A stretch of DNA of 35,311 nucleotides from Gammaproteobacteria bacterium (GTDB lineage Bacteria > Pseudomonadota > Gammaproteobacteria > Steroidobacterales > Woeseiaceae): contig JAACFG010000012.1 of the NCBI GenBank assembly GCA_009937605.1, forward strand, positions 1-35,311, in the 5' to 3' direction. A program made the position numbers and the translations under genes. Below the pieces are notes generated by a model. That model had not been told where the DNA came from. It saw only the letters and a program-made list of their open reading frames with translations, and made no database searches. Below, piece after piece: positions 26,403-33,515 of the stretch (within the stretch, counting starts at the first letter, position 1; each line of letters opens with the position of its first letter).

Positions 26403-26430
26403 CTTAACAGCTGAATAATCAGGTGTTTAG
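26403..26430. promoter_or_regulatory. dyad upstream of the sigma-54 promoter (possible enhancer site)
   Basis: CTTAACA and TGTTTAG form arms with 6 of 7 bases complementary around a 14-base spacer. The dyad centre is about 160 bases upstream of the sigma-54 -12 element, a usual distance for an enhancer-binding-protein site. The rest of 26368-26564 has no supported gene. It shows a short hairpin GGCGG/CCGCC (26500-26512) without a T-run. Confidence 0.35.
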
Positions 26431-26564
26431 CGTGTGCTTTTCCCCGAATAGATGAACAAGCGCGGTTCGAATCGTCGGTTTTGTTTACAATAATGACTTG
26501 GCGGACCCCGCCTGGAGCATTGAGCAATCGCTAAATCATTGAATTTCTGTCTGCTGCGGGACAG

Positions 26565-26580
26565 TTGGCACAGCTCTTGC
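26565..26580 (+). promoter_or_regulatory. sigma-54 promoter
   Basis: TTGGCACAGCTCTTGC matches the RpoN consensus (TGGCAC-N5-TTGC) with GG and GC exactly 10 bases apart, followed by TTTT. The predicted transcription start is about 26591. No real gene begins close behind it; the next start codon of a confident gene is at 26829, beyond a terminator. Confidence 0.85.
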
Positions 26581-26590
26581 TTTTAATACT

Positions 26591-26795
26591 CTGCCCAAGC
26601 GAAGTGCAATTGCGCGTGGGAACGTGTATCGGCCAGAAAAAGGATTTAGACGCCAGAAGAACAATAACTATAAAAATAAGATCAGAATCCAACAATTATA
26701 AGAAAGTATCTGTCTCCGGTTACCCAATTCGCAGTTGCCTCTTTTGAAAAAAAGAGAATCTAGCCCCGCCGCTAACGCCGCGGGGCTTTTTCTTT
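26591..26795 (+). ncRNA. candidate sigma-54-dependent small RNA, CrcZ-like
   Basis: This stretch of about 205 nt runs from the sigma-54 start to an intrinsic terminator. Visible parts in order: a 5' hairpin (CCCAAGCG/CGCGTGGG, 26594-26620); an unpaired-looking A-rich segment (about 26635-26710); a hairpin CTCTTTT/AAAAGAG (26739-26756); and the terminator. The A-rich segment contains AAGAACAATAA (26657-26667) and AAAAATAA (26672-26679), which fit the AAnAAnAA motif that Hfq and Crc bind; AACAATAA (26660-26667) also fits the stricter AAYAAYAA form. The Pseudomonas CrcZ/CrcY RNAs share these traits: RpoN promoter, A-rich motifs, terminator. A weak 47-codon frame from GTG 26604 to TGA 26747 is an alternative, with no ribosome site. 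Function and homology are inferred. Confidence 0.6.
26762..26795 (+). terminator. strong intrinsic terminator ending the candidate sRNA
   Basis: AGCCCCGC (26762-26769) pairs perfectly with GCGGGGCT (26780-26787) around a 10-base loop and is followed by TTTTTCTTT. It ends 33 bases before the methyltransferase gene, so the sigma-54 transcript should stop before that gene. Confidence 0.93.
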
Positions 26796-26828
26796 GGCTA
26801 GAATAGCCACTTACAGAGGGGGCCGATA

Positions 26829-27653
26829 ATGAGCACAACGACAAGAACAAGCATCTTCATTGCGATAAGCACCGTAATCGCCCTGGCGATGAGTGCATGT
26901 GGCAAACATGCGGACGAAGAACACGCCGCAGCGCACGTCGCAGAAGAAGCGCCTGCGGAGCCTGCAACATCCATTTACGAGGATGCGGTGGCGAATGACG
27001 CGCGACCGGAGGCAGACCGCGCGCGCGATGCCGGACGTAAACCGGCCGAGGTTCTCGAGTTCCTGGGCATCAAGCCGGGCATGACTGTCCTCGACATGTT
27101 CTCCGGTGGTGGCTACTACACGGAAATACTGGCGTACGTCGTCGGCGACGGCGGCCAGGTCATCGCTCAGTCGAATGAGGCCTACCTGCAATTCGTGGGC
27201 GATGAGTTCGAGGAACGCTACCTGGGCGGCCGGCTGAGCAATGCGCAGGTCTTGATGGCCGAGAATAACGAACTGACGCTCGCGCCAGAGTCACTCGACG
27301 CAGTCATGCTTGTACTTTCCTTCCACGACCTTTTTTATGCGGCACCCGATCAAGGCTGGCCCGCATATGACGTGCCCGCGTTTCTCGCGGAACTGCACAC
27401 GGGACTGCGGTCGGGCGGCATTGTCGGGATTATCGATCACTATGCAGCGGAAGGCGCGTCGAGCGATACGGGCGGCACCACGCACCGCATTGACCCGGCG
27501 ATCGTCGTCGCAACAATGTCCGAGGCGGGATTTGAACTCGATGGACAGAGCGACATGCTGCGCAACCCGGATGACGACTATGACAAGATCGTGTTTGATC
27601 CGGAACTGCGCGGCAAGACCGATCGCTTCGTTATGCGATTCCGCAAGCCCTAG
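26829..27653 (+). CDS. exported class I methyltransferase-like lipoprotein
   Basis: The 274-residue product opens with a lipoprotein-type signal (SIFIAISTVIALAMSAC, Cys24) and a charged Glu/Ala linker. A class I SAM-methyltransferase fold follows: GMTVLDMFSGGGYYTEILAYVVGDGGQVIAQ (motif I, about residues 88-118), LDAVMLVLSFHDLFYA (motif IV region) and LRSGGIVGIIDHYA (motif V/post). It resembles the predicted exported methyltransferases I know as COG4798. SAM is not normally found in the periplasm, so whether it methylates is open. GAGGGGGCC precedes the ATG. The amidase gene follows after 6 bases. Confidence 0.85.
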   Translation: MSTTTRTSIFIAISTVIALAMSACGKHADEEHAAAHVAEEAPAEPATSIYEDAVANDARPEADRARDAGRKPAEVLEFLGIKPGMTVLDMFSGGGYYTEILAYVVGDGGQVIAQSNEAYLQFVGDEFEERYLGGRLSNAQVLMAENNELTLAPESLDAVMLVLSFHDLFYAAPDQGWPAYDVPAFLAELHTGLRSGGIVGIIDHYAAEGASSDTGGTTHRIDPAIVVATMSEAGFELDGQSDMLRNPDDDYDKIVFDPELRGKTDRFVMRFRKP

Positions 27654-27659
27654 TCACGT

Positions 27660-29189
27660 ATGCGCCAGGTATGGTTAAGCATCGCTTTCACGACACTGGT
27701 GGCGTGCTCGGGCGCTGATCCGGATTTCTCCGAAGCGAGTATCGCGGACCTGCACGACCGGATGCAGCGCGGCGAGGTAACATCGGCAGAACTTGTCGAC
27801 TGGTACATCGATCGCATTGAGGCCCTCGACCAGGCCGGGCCCGGCCTTAACGCGATTATCGAAATCAACCCGGATGCGCGGCACATCGCGGCTGCGCTGG
27901 ACCGGGAATGGAAAAGCTCCGGTCCGCGCGGCCCGTTACATGGCATACCTGTTGTACTCAAAGCGAACATCGACACGGCCGACCAGATGTATACGAGCGC
28001 TGGATCACTTGCGCTCGCCGAACATGTGCCCGATGAAGATGCCTTCTTCGTTAAACGTCTGAGAGACGCCGGGGCCGTTATTCTGGCCAAAACCAATCTC
28101 AGTGAGTGGGCCAACTTCCGTTCATCGCACTCGTCGAGCGGCTGGAGCAGTGTTGGTGGGCAGACACTCAACCCTTACGACACGTCTCGATCGCCTTGTG
28201 GTTCATCGAGCGGCTCCGGCGTTGCTGTTGCCGCAAACCTCGCCGTCGTCGCAATTGGAACTGAAACGGATGGGTCCGTGGTCTGCCCGTCCGGGATGAA
28301 CGGCATCGTCGGTATAAAGCCGACGCTCGGTCTTGTCAGTCGCAACGGAATTATTCCCGGTGCGCACAGCCAGGACACAGCCGGACCAATGGCGCGCTCG
28401 GTTCGGGACGCGGCGATTCTGCTGACAGCGATGACCGGTATTGACGCGGAAGACCCGGCAACGTCCGCGGCCGAGATTCATCATGACTACTCCGCGAACC
28501 TGACCGCCGACGGGCTAAGCGGCAAACGAATCGGCGTTATTCGCTCGTACTATGGCGCTGGCTCGAACCCGAAGGTTGAAGCGATTTACGATGCGAGCAT
28601 TGCGGCACTCGAGGCTCAAGGTGCCCAGATTGTCGACGACATCCATATCGCGATCGGCGAGATGTACGACGACGAGAACGAAGTGTTCTTGTACGAGCTC
28701 AAGGCAGACCTCGATGCCTATTTCAACGCATCGGGTGCCCCGGTTGAGTCACTGGCCGATGTCATCGCGTTCAACAAAGCGCACGCCGACACCGTCATGC
28801 CCATTTTCGGGCAGGACTACTTCCTGCTCGCACAGGAGAAAGGCCCACTGACTGAGGCGGCCTACCTCGCAGCACTTGAAAACAGCAAGCAAGCGGCGCG
28901 GACCGGCATTGACAGTGCGCTGGACGACAACAAGCTTGACGCGCTGATCGCCCCTACAAACGGTCCGGCATGGATGATCGATCACGTGAACGGAGATACC
29001 TTCAGCATCGGTAGCTCCTCGCTGGCCGCCGTGTCCGGATACCCGAATATTACCGTTCCGGCCGGCTTCGTGTCCGGGCTACCAATCGGACTGTCCTTCA
29101 TTGGAAAACCCTGGAATGAGAAGCAGCTCATAGAGATAGCCTACGCGTTCGAGCAAGCTACGAGAGTAAGACGAGCCCCGGCCTTATAG
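27660..29189 (+). CDS. amidase signature-family lipoprotein
   Basis: This 509-residue Ser-cisSer-Lys amidase is exported, with lipobox LVAC near residue 16. The triad reads K101 (VVLKANID), S182 in the CGSSSGSG loop, and S206 in TETDGSVVCPS. The S182-S206 spacing of 24 is the same as in FAAH and GatA. The glycine-rich GMNGIVGIKPT follows. The substrate amide is unknown; a role in GatCAB tRNA amidation is unlikely because of the export signal. It begins 6 bases after the methyltransferase-like gene, so the two envelope proteins are co-expressed. The metzincin-like gene follows after 29 bases. Confidence 0.93.
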   Translation: MRQVWLSIAFTTLVACSGADPDFSEASIADLHDRMQRGEVTSAELVDWYIDRIEALDQAGPGLNAIIEINPDARHIAAALDREWKSSGPRGPLHGIPVVLKANIDTADQMYTSAGSLALAEHVPDEDAFFVKRLRDAGAVILAKTNLSEWANFRSSHSSSGWSSVGGQTLNPYDTSRSPCGSSSGSGVAVAANLAVVAIGTETDGSVVCPSGMNGIVGIKPTLGLVSRNGIIPGAHSQDTAGPMARSVRDAAILLTAMTGIDAEDPATSAAEIHHDYSANLTADGLSGKRIGVIRSYYGAGSNPKVEAIYDASIAALEAQGAQIVDDIHIAIGEMYDDENEVFLYELKADLDAYFNASGAPVESLADVIAFNKAHADTVMPIFGQDYFLLAQEKGPLTEAAYLAALENSKQAARTGIDSALDDNKLDALIAPTNGPAWMIDHVNGDTFSIGSSSLAAVSGYPNITVPAGFVSGLPIGLSFIGKPWNEKQLIEIAYAFEQATRVRRAPAL

Positions 29190-29218
29190 CCGGGAAACCG
29201 ACATTCCCGGAAAGGCCG

Positions 29219-29989
29219 ATGTTCAAGGCAGTACGCATTTCGATATTGCTGCTAATCCTGTTCTTCGTCGTGGTCAGCCAACTGCTGACCCAGGCAAGAA
29301 GCACGGATTGGAATAACAGCCTGTGGGTCAAGATCTACCCGATCAATGCCGACGCCAGTGCCGAGGCGACCAAGTACATCGATGGGTTGGATGTTGGGAA
29401 CTTCGAGGGCATAGAAACGTTTCTGGCGCGCGAGACAGAACGTTACTCGAGAGCCCTCGAGCGACCGGTTCGAATCGAGCTTGGCGAGCCAGTACTTGAG
29501 CAACCGCCCGAGCTGCCAGCAGACCCCAATATGTTCTCTGTCATGACCTGGTCGCTGAAAATGCGCTGGTGGGCGGGCTCTGTAACCGACGCGCAAGACC
29601 GCATCGAACCGGATGTCCGTATCTTCGTGCGCTACCACCGACCCGACCTGGCTGTCACGCTCGAAAACTCCGTCGGCCTGCAGAAAGGCATGGTCGGTAT
29701 CGTGAACGGCTATGCGAGTCGGCGGCACCGCGGCACCAACAATGTCATTATCGCTCACGAGTTCTTACACACGCTTGGCGCGACCGATAAGTACTCGCCC
29801 GCCGATGGCCATCCGATCGGCCCGGACGGCATCGCCGAGCCCGCGCGTTCGCCGCTGTACCCGCAGCGCTACGCCGAGATCATGGGCGGCCGCATCGCGC
29901 TGGCCGAAGACGATTCCGTGATCCCCAAGAGCCTCAAATACGCGGTCATCGGCTCGCTCACAGCCAGCGAGATAAACCTGACCGATTGA
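29219..29989 (+). CDS. membrane-anchored metzincin-like putative metalloprotease
   Basis: The 256-residue product has an N-terminal signal anchor (ISILLLILFFVVVSQLL). I do not recognise the family. It carries HEFLHTLGATD at residues 180-190, which matches HExxHxxGxxD, the extended zinc site of metzincins with Asp as third ligand (as in snapalysin). A downstream YAEIMGG (Met222) could supply the Met-turn. The N-terminal part (residues 30-170) has no recognised motif. The catalytic glutamate E181 is present, so it may be active in the periplasm. It follows the amidase gene and overlaps the leading frame of the ABC ATPase gene. Substrate unknown. Confidence 0.7.
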   Translation: MFKAVRISILLLILFFVVVSQLLTQARSTDWNNSLWVKIYPINADASAEATKYIDGLDVGNFEGIETFLARETERYSRALERPVRIELGEPVLEQPPELPADPNMFSVMTWSLKMRWWAGSVTDAQDRIEPDVRIFVRYHRPDLAVTLENSVGLQKGMVGIVNGYASRRHRGTNNVIIAHEFLHTLGATDKYSPADGHPIGPDGIAEPARSPLYPQRYAEIMGGRIALAEDDSVIPKSLKYAVIGSLTASEINLTD

Positions 29990-30030
29990 CACGGCTTTTG
30001 CTGCCCGCCGCTGTGAGCTACGCTCAGCGT

Positions 30031-30825
30031 ATGAGCAAGTCCGGCCGCACACTGTTTTCCTGCCGCAACCTGCGGGTCGACGTTTCGGGACGTACGCTTG
30101 TCGACGAACTCGAACTCGAGGTCGGTCACGGCGAATTGCTGGCCGTGCTTGGCCAGAACGGTTCTGGCAAGACGCTGACGATGCATACACTGGCCGGGTT
30201 GCGCACGCCATCCGCAGGGACCGTCCAGCTTCTGGGCGAAGACATTGCCGCGTCCGGACGCCAGGATATCGCGCGACATCTTGCATTGTTGCCGCAGCAC
30301 GTTGACGACATTTTCCCCGCTACGGTACTCGACACGGCCATGATCGGGCGGCACCCGCATATCGGGCGCTTTCAATGGGAGTCGGCCGAGGATTTCGAGA
30401 TTGGTCGCGAGGCCCTGGCGTCGGTTGATCTTGATGGACTTGCCCGCCGCGATGTCCTGACACTGTCAGGAGGCGAGCGGCGTCGGCTGGCGATTGCGCA
30501 GGTGCTCACGCAACAACCTGACGTCTACCTGCTGGATGAGCCGACGAATCATCTCGATCCGCAGCACCAGCTCGACACGCTACGCCTTTTCAGGGAAAGG
30601 GCCGATGCGGGCGCGGCAGTCGTCGCCAGCCTGCATGATGTCAACCTGGCCGTGCGTTACGCAGACCGCTGCCTGCTTCTTTACGGTGACGGACGCTGGG
30701 ACCTCGGCGGCACAGACGAGGTGCTCGATGAACAGCGACTGAGTCGGCTGTATGCCACGCCCATGGAGGCGGTCAATTGGCGGACCACCCGCCTGTTCAT
30801 CGCATCAGGCGACGTAGCCCCGTAG
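30031..30825 (+). CDS. BtuD/FecE-like ABC transporter ATPase
   Basis: This is the cytoplasmic ATP-hydrolysing subunit of a cobalamin/siderophore importer. The 264 residues carry Walker A GQNGSGKT (41-48), Q-loop LLPQHVDDIF, signature LSGGERRRLAIAQVL, Walker B VYLLDEPTNHLD and H-loop SLHD. The ATG at 30031 is preferred to a TTG 15 codons earlier, which would overlap the metzincin stop. Sequence type fits BtuD/FecE, and the nearby adenosyltransferase and BtuF genes point to cobalamin. The matching permease lies at 17353. The 3' end overlaps the convergent phosphatase gene by 21 bases. Confidence 0.9.
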   Translation: MSKSGRTLFSCRNLRVDVSGRTLVDELELEVGHGELLAVLGQNGSGKTLTMHTLAGLRTPSAGTVQLLGEDIAASGRQDIARHLALLPQHVDDIFPATVLDTAMIGRHPHIGRFQWESAEDFEIGREALASVDLDGLARRDVLTLSGGERRRLAIAQVLTQQPDVYLLDEPTNHLDPQHQLDTLRLFRERADAGAAVVASLHDVNLAVRYADRCLLLYGDGRWDLGGTDEVLDEQRLSRLYATPMEAVNWRTTRLFIASGDVAP

Positions 30826-31593
30826 CAATTCCAGGTATTTCGCGTGCAGCGAGGAATTCGCGGCAAGAACCGAGCGAATGCCAAGTGTTGGTGTTTCACC
30901 GTTGAGATCGGTGAAGACTCCGCCGGCCTCGTTGACGATGATCGATAACGCTGCAATGTCCAGGATATTTACGTCGGATTCAATGACCGCTTCGATCTTG
31001 CCCGCCGCCAACAGGTGGTAATGATAGAAATCACCGTAGCCGCGAATCCGGTCGGCGCGCTCAACAATTCTGCCAAGTGACGTCCAGCCGACGCTTCCTG
31101 CGAGTGACTTGAGATTCCCGACCGACACGGCTGCGCGATCGGGATTATCGATACGGCTCACTTTGAGTGGTTTGCCGTTGAGCCATGCGCCCTGGCCTTT
31201 CTCGGCCCATGCCAGCTCATCCATCATCGTGCCGCTCGACACGCCCATGATGATCTCGCCGTTGTGCATCAGCGCTATCTGTGTCGAAAAGAATGGGTAC
31301 TGCCTCACAAACCCCTTGGTCCCGTCGATTGGGTCGACCAGCCAAAGATAGTTGGCATCCGCCTGCGTACGCCCGGTTTCCTCGCCATAAAAACCATGGT
31401 CGGGAAATTCGCCGAGAATGATCTCGCGGATCGCCTGCTCGCATTCCACGTCGGCCTGCGTTACTGGTGTCAGGTCATCCTTGGTCGTCACGGTGAAGTT
31501 GCCGGCGTAATAGGATCGGCTGATTTCTGCGGCCCGGCTGGCAGCTGCGAGGGCGACTTTGAGAAAGCCGGACGCGGTGTTTTCATCGAACAT
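30805..31593 (-). CDS. inositol monophosphatase-family phosphatase (histidinol-phosphatase-like)
   Basis: This Mg-dependent sugar/nucleotide phosphatase has 262 residues from the ATG at 31593; a longer frame from 31638 lacks support. Metal-site motifs are complete: E-E in GEETG, DPIDGTKGF (the family's DPxDGTxxF), and a C-terminal VNILDIAALSIIVNEAGG (equivalent to WDxAAG). The DPIDGTKGF form and overall length resemble HisN-type histidinol-phosphate phosphatase and 3'(2'),5'-bisphosphate nucleotidases, so the substrate is ambiguous. It is divergent from the cobalamin adenosyltransferase gene. Confidence 0.88.
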   Translation of the reverse strand: MFDENTASGFLKVALAAASRAAEISRSYYAGNFTVTTKDDLTPVTQADVECEQAIREIILGEFPDHGFYGEETGRTQADANYLWLVDPIDGTKGFVRQYPFFSTQIALMHNGEIIMGVSSGTMMDELAWAEKGQGAWLNGKPLKVSRIDNPDRAAVSVGNLKSLAGSVGWTSLGRIVERADRIRGYGDFYHYHLLAAGKIEAVIESDVNILDIAALSIIVNEAGGVFTDLNGETPTLGIRSVLAANSSLHAKYLELLRGYVA

Positions 31594-31643
31594 GGCCACG
31601 GGCAGACTATGGCGGCATCCGCGCCTCGAGACAAGCACCTTTC

Positions 31644-31672
31644 TTGACAGTGTTGCGGCCGCTACCTAAGGT
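31644..31672 (+). promoter_or_regulatory. candidate promoter of the cobalamin adenosyltransferase gene
   Basis: A perfect -35 TTGACA (31644-31649), a 17-base spacer and TAAGGT (31667-31672) are present. The predicted start falls at or next to the ATG (31679), so a leaderless mRNA is possible. TAAGGT also resembles a ribosome-binding site (7 bases before the ATG), in which case the real promoter lies elsewhere. Confidence 0.5.
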
Positions 31673-31678
31673 CGCGCA

Positions 31679-32230
31679 ATGGGAAATCGACTCAGCAAGA
31701 TCTACACGCGAACCGGTGACGACGGTACCACCGGCCTCGGCGACGGCAGCCGCACACCCAAGGACAGCGTGCGCGTGGAAGCCTACGGCACGGTCGACGA
31801 GGCAAACAGCGCGATTGGCATCGTACTCGCCAGCGATGCCGTCCCACCTGATGTGCGCAATTGCCTTACCGAAGTGCAACATGATTTGTTTGAACTCGGC
31901 GGGGAGCTCTGCATCCCTGGCCATAGTGCCGTTAGCGCTGAATTTGTCGACCGCCTTGAGCGAGACCTCGATGGATTTAATGACGACTTGCCGCGCCTCA
32001 AGGAATTTATCCTCCCTGGCGGTGGTCCCGCCGCCGCAACATGCCATCTGGCCAGGACAATCGTACGTCGAGCCGAGCGACGGGTCTTCACATTGTCGCG
32101 AACGGAAGATGTGCGCCCCGAGGCAATCCGGTACCTGAATCGTTTGTCCGATTTGCTGTTTGTTGTGGCGCGCGTGCTCGCGCGTGCGGAGAACGGTCAG
32201 GAGGTGCTCTGGAACCGCGAGCGCAGTTAA
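31679..32230 (+). CDS. PduO-type ATP:cob(I)alamin adenosyltransferase
   Basis: The enzyme transfers the adenosyl group of ATP to cob(I)alamin, making coenzyme B12 in the cytoplasm. The 183-residue product has the PduO signature KIYTRTGDDGTTGLGDGSR at residues 7-25, VEAYGTVDEANSAIG (about 33-47), ELGGELC, and the C-terminal R-x-x-ERR and LNRLSDLLFVVAR segments. The type is clear; it is not CobA/BtuR. It lies among btuD-like and btuF genes, consistent with salvage of imported corrinoid. It is convergent with the acetyltransferase gene, with a 4-base overlap. Confidence 0.95.
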   Translation: MGNRLSKIYTRTGDDGTTGLGDGSRTPKDSVRVEAYGTVDEANSAIGIVLASDAVPPDVRNCLTEVQHDLFELGGELCIPGHSAVSAEFVDRLERDLDGFNDDLPRLKEFILPGGGPAAATCHLARTIVRRAERRVFTLSRTEDVRPEAIRYLNRLSDLLFVVARVLARAENGQEVLWNRERS

Positions 32231-32658
32231 AGCGACTTACGCATCAACACAGCGTCACCTGGACAAAGCCCCGAGAATTCCTCTGTTGACTGAATTGCCG
32301 CTGGCGCAGCAGTCCTTTCCATCACACGATAGCCAAGGCGATCGAAATAAGGTTCGGCGTCGATCGTCAGCAGCCACAAGGCCTCCACCCCCTGCTCACG
32401 GGCCAAAGCCTCCAGCGCGGCAACAAGCTGACGCCCAATGCCGTCGGCACGCGCGTCGGCAGACACCACCAACGATCTCAGCAGACCGACCTTGCCGAAT
32501 GACTCCAGGCCAATTGCCCCAGCGAAGCGGCCATCGACTTCAGCGACGAACGCTAACTGATCGACAGACAGGTCCGCGACCGGCAATCCTGCAGCCTCCA
32601 GATGGACCCTTGCAGAAGCAAGATCGCCACTGCAGGCCGGCCGAATCTCGATGTTCAT
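32227..32658 (-). CDS. GNAT acetyltransferase, ArsN2-like
   Basis: The 143-residue product from the ATG at 32658 overlaps the btuF stop (ATGA). The single GNAT domain has the acetyl-CoA motif ...LLRSLVVSADARADGIGRQLV (RxxGxG/A as DGIGRQL), followed by LEALAREQGVEALWLLTIDAEPYFDRLGY. The LLT...YF...GY pattern is that of ArsN2, an acetyltransferase of arsenic-resistance loci. No other ars gene is present, so the arsenic link is doubtful; it is best read as a small-molecule acetyltransferase. Confidence 0.82.
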   Translation of the reverse strand: MNIEIRPACSGDLASARVHLEAAGLPVADLSVDQLAFVAEVDGRFAGAIGLESFGKVGLLRSLVVSADARADGIGRQLVAALEALAREQGVEALWLLTIDAEPYFDRLGYRVMERTAAPAAIQSTEEFSGLCPGDAVLMRKSL

Positions 32659-33515
32659 TGTGCTGCCGCGCGATTTCGTCGGGCCTGGTCGAGGGCGACG
32701 CAAACAGCCTGGCCCGCTATGACCAAGCGAGGAATCGGTCGGCCGATCGTCTCGTCCGACAGCAGGAACTGGTTACCGTATCGATTGGCAGCGAGGCGTT
32801 GCCACCGAGCCCAATCGGCAAACGCATCGTCACCCAGGTTTGCGCCTGCAAGCATCACCTCCGGATCCCTGTCGAGTACAGCTTCAACCGATACTGACGG
32901 TGCCATTTCATCGAGATCGTCGAACACATTGCGGCCCCCGCATATGCTGATGATCTCGCTGATGAAATGCTCCCGATTAATCGTATAAAGCGGGCGCGTC
33001 GAAATCTGGAAGAACACGGTGATCGGCTCGGCATCCCGATACTGGTCGGACAAGCGATCGAACGCGACCGTGTACTGCTCCGCAGCCGCCTCGGCCGTGG
33101 CGCGCTGCCCGGTAAGTTCGCCAAGCCTGATCATGGCCGCACTTACGTCGGCAAGACTTCGTGTACGAATTGCTTCGACGCGATAGCCGCGGCCGCGCAA
33201 CTCGTCGACCGTGTGCGCGGGCATGCCGCTTTCCCAGACGAGCAGCAGGTCGGGATCAAGGAGGGCCAGTTGCTCCTGGTCTACAGTAAACGCATCACCG
33301 ACCTCGGGAAGCTCGAGTACCTCTCTTGGGTAGTCGGACCAGGAACTGACGCCAACGAGCCTGTCGCCTGCACCGATGGCGAACATGATTTCCGACAAGT
33401 GCGGCGCGAACGTCACGACACGTTTGGCGACATCACCGTTGCTGGATTCCGGTGCTTGTTTGGAGCAGGCGCAGAGCAGCGCGCAAATGCACGCCAGCGC
33501 CAACGTCCTGATCAC
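32655..33515 (-). CDS. btuF: cobalamin-binding lipoprotein, BtuF-like
   Basis: This is the periplasmic substrate-binding component of a vitamin B12 ABC importer. The 286-residue product starts with a lipoprotein signal (lipobox LCAC, Cys17). It shows family motifs RVVTFAPHLSEIMFAIGAGDRLVGVSSWSDYP, DLLLVWESGMP and ICGGRNVFDDL (the lobes of a type III binding protein). GTG start (33515) overlaps the ampE stop as GTGA. E. coli BtuF is a free periplasmic protein; this one is lipid-anchored. It is co-transcribed with ampD-ampE upstream and an acetyltransferase downstream, an unusual operon. The BtuD-like and BtuC-like genes are elsewhere in the window. Confidence 0.88.
   Translation of the reverse strand: MIRTLALACICALLCACSKQAPESSNGDVAKRVVTFAPHLSEIMFAIGAGDRLVGVSSWSDYPREVLELPEVGDAFTVDQEQLALLDPDLLLVWESGMPAHTVDELRGRGYRVEAIRTRSLADVSAAMIRLGELTGQRATAEAAAEQYTVAFDRLSDQYRDAEPITVFFQISTRPLYTINREHFISEIISICGGRNVFDDLDEMAPSVSVEAVLDRDPEVMLAGANLGDDAFADWARWQRLAANRYGNQFLLSDETIGRPIPRLVIAGQAVCVALDQARRNRAAAQ

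Noticed and set aside
26464-26474. GGTTCGAATC, resembling a tRNA T-loop
   Set aside because: The flanking bases do not form a T-stem and no acceptor, D or anticodon arm is found. The same motif at about 29466 is inside a coding region.
26565-26747. 60-codon frame starting with TTG in the gene-less gap
   Set aside because: Its TTG lies inside the sigma-54 promoter, upstream of the transcription start. A shorter version from GTG 26604 has no ribosome site; I keep it only as an alternative to the RNA reading.
32160-32897. 245-codon plus frame across the acetyltransferase and btuF genes
   Set aside because: It is Arg/Pro/Gln-rich without motifs and antisense to two recognised genes.
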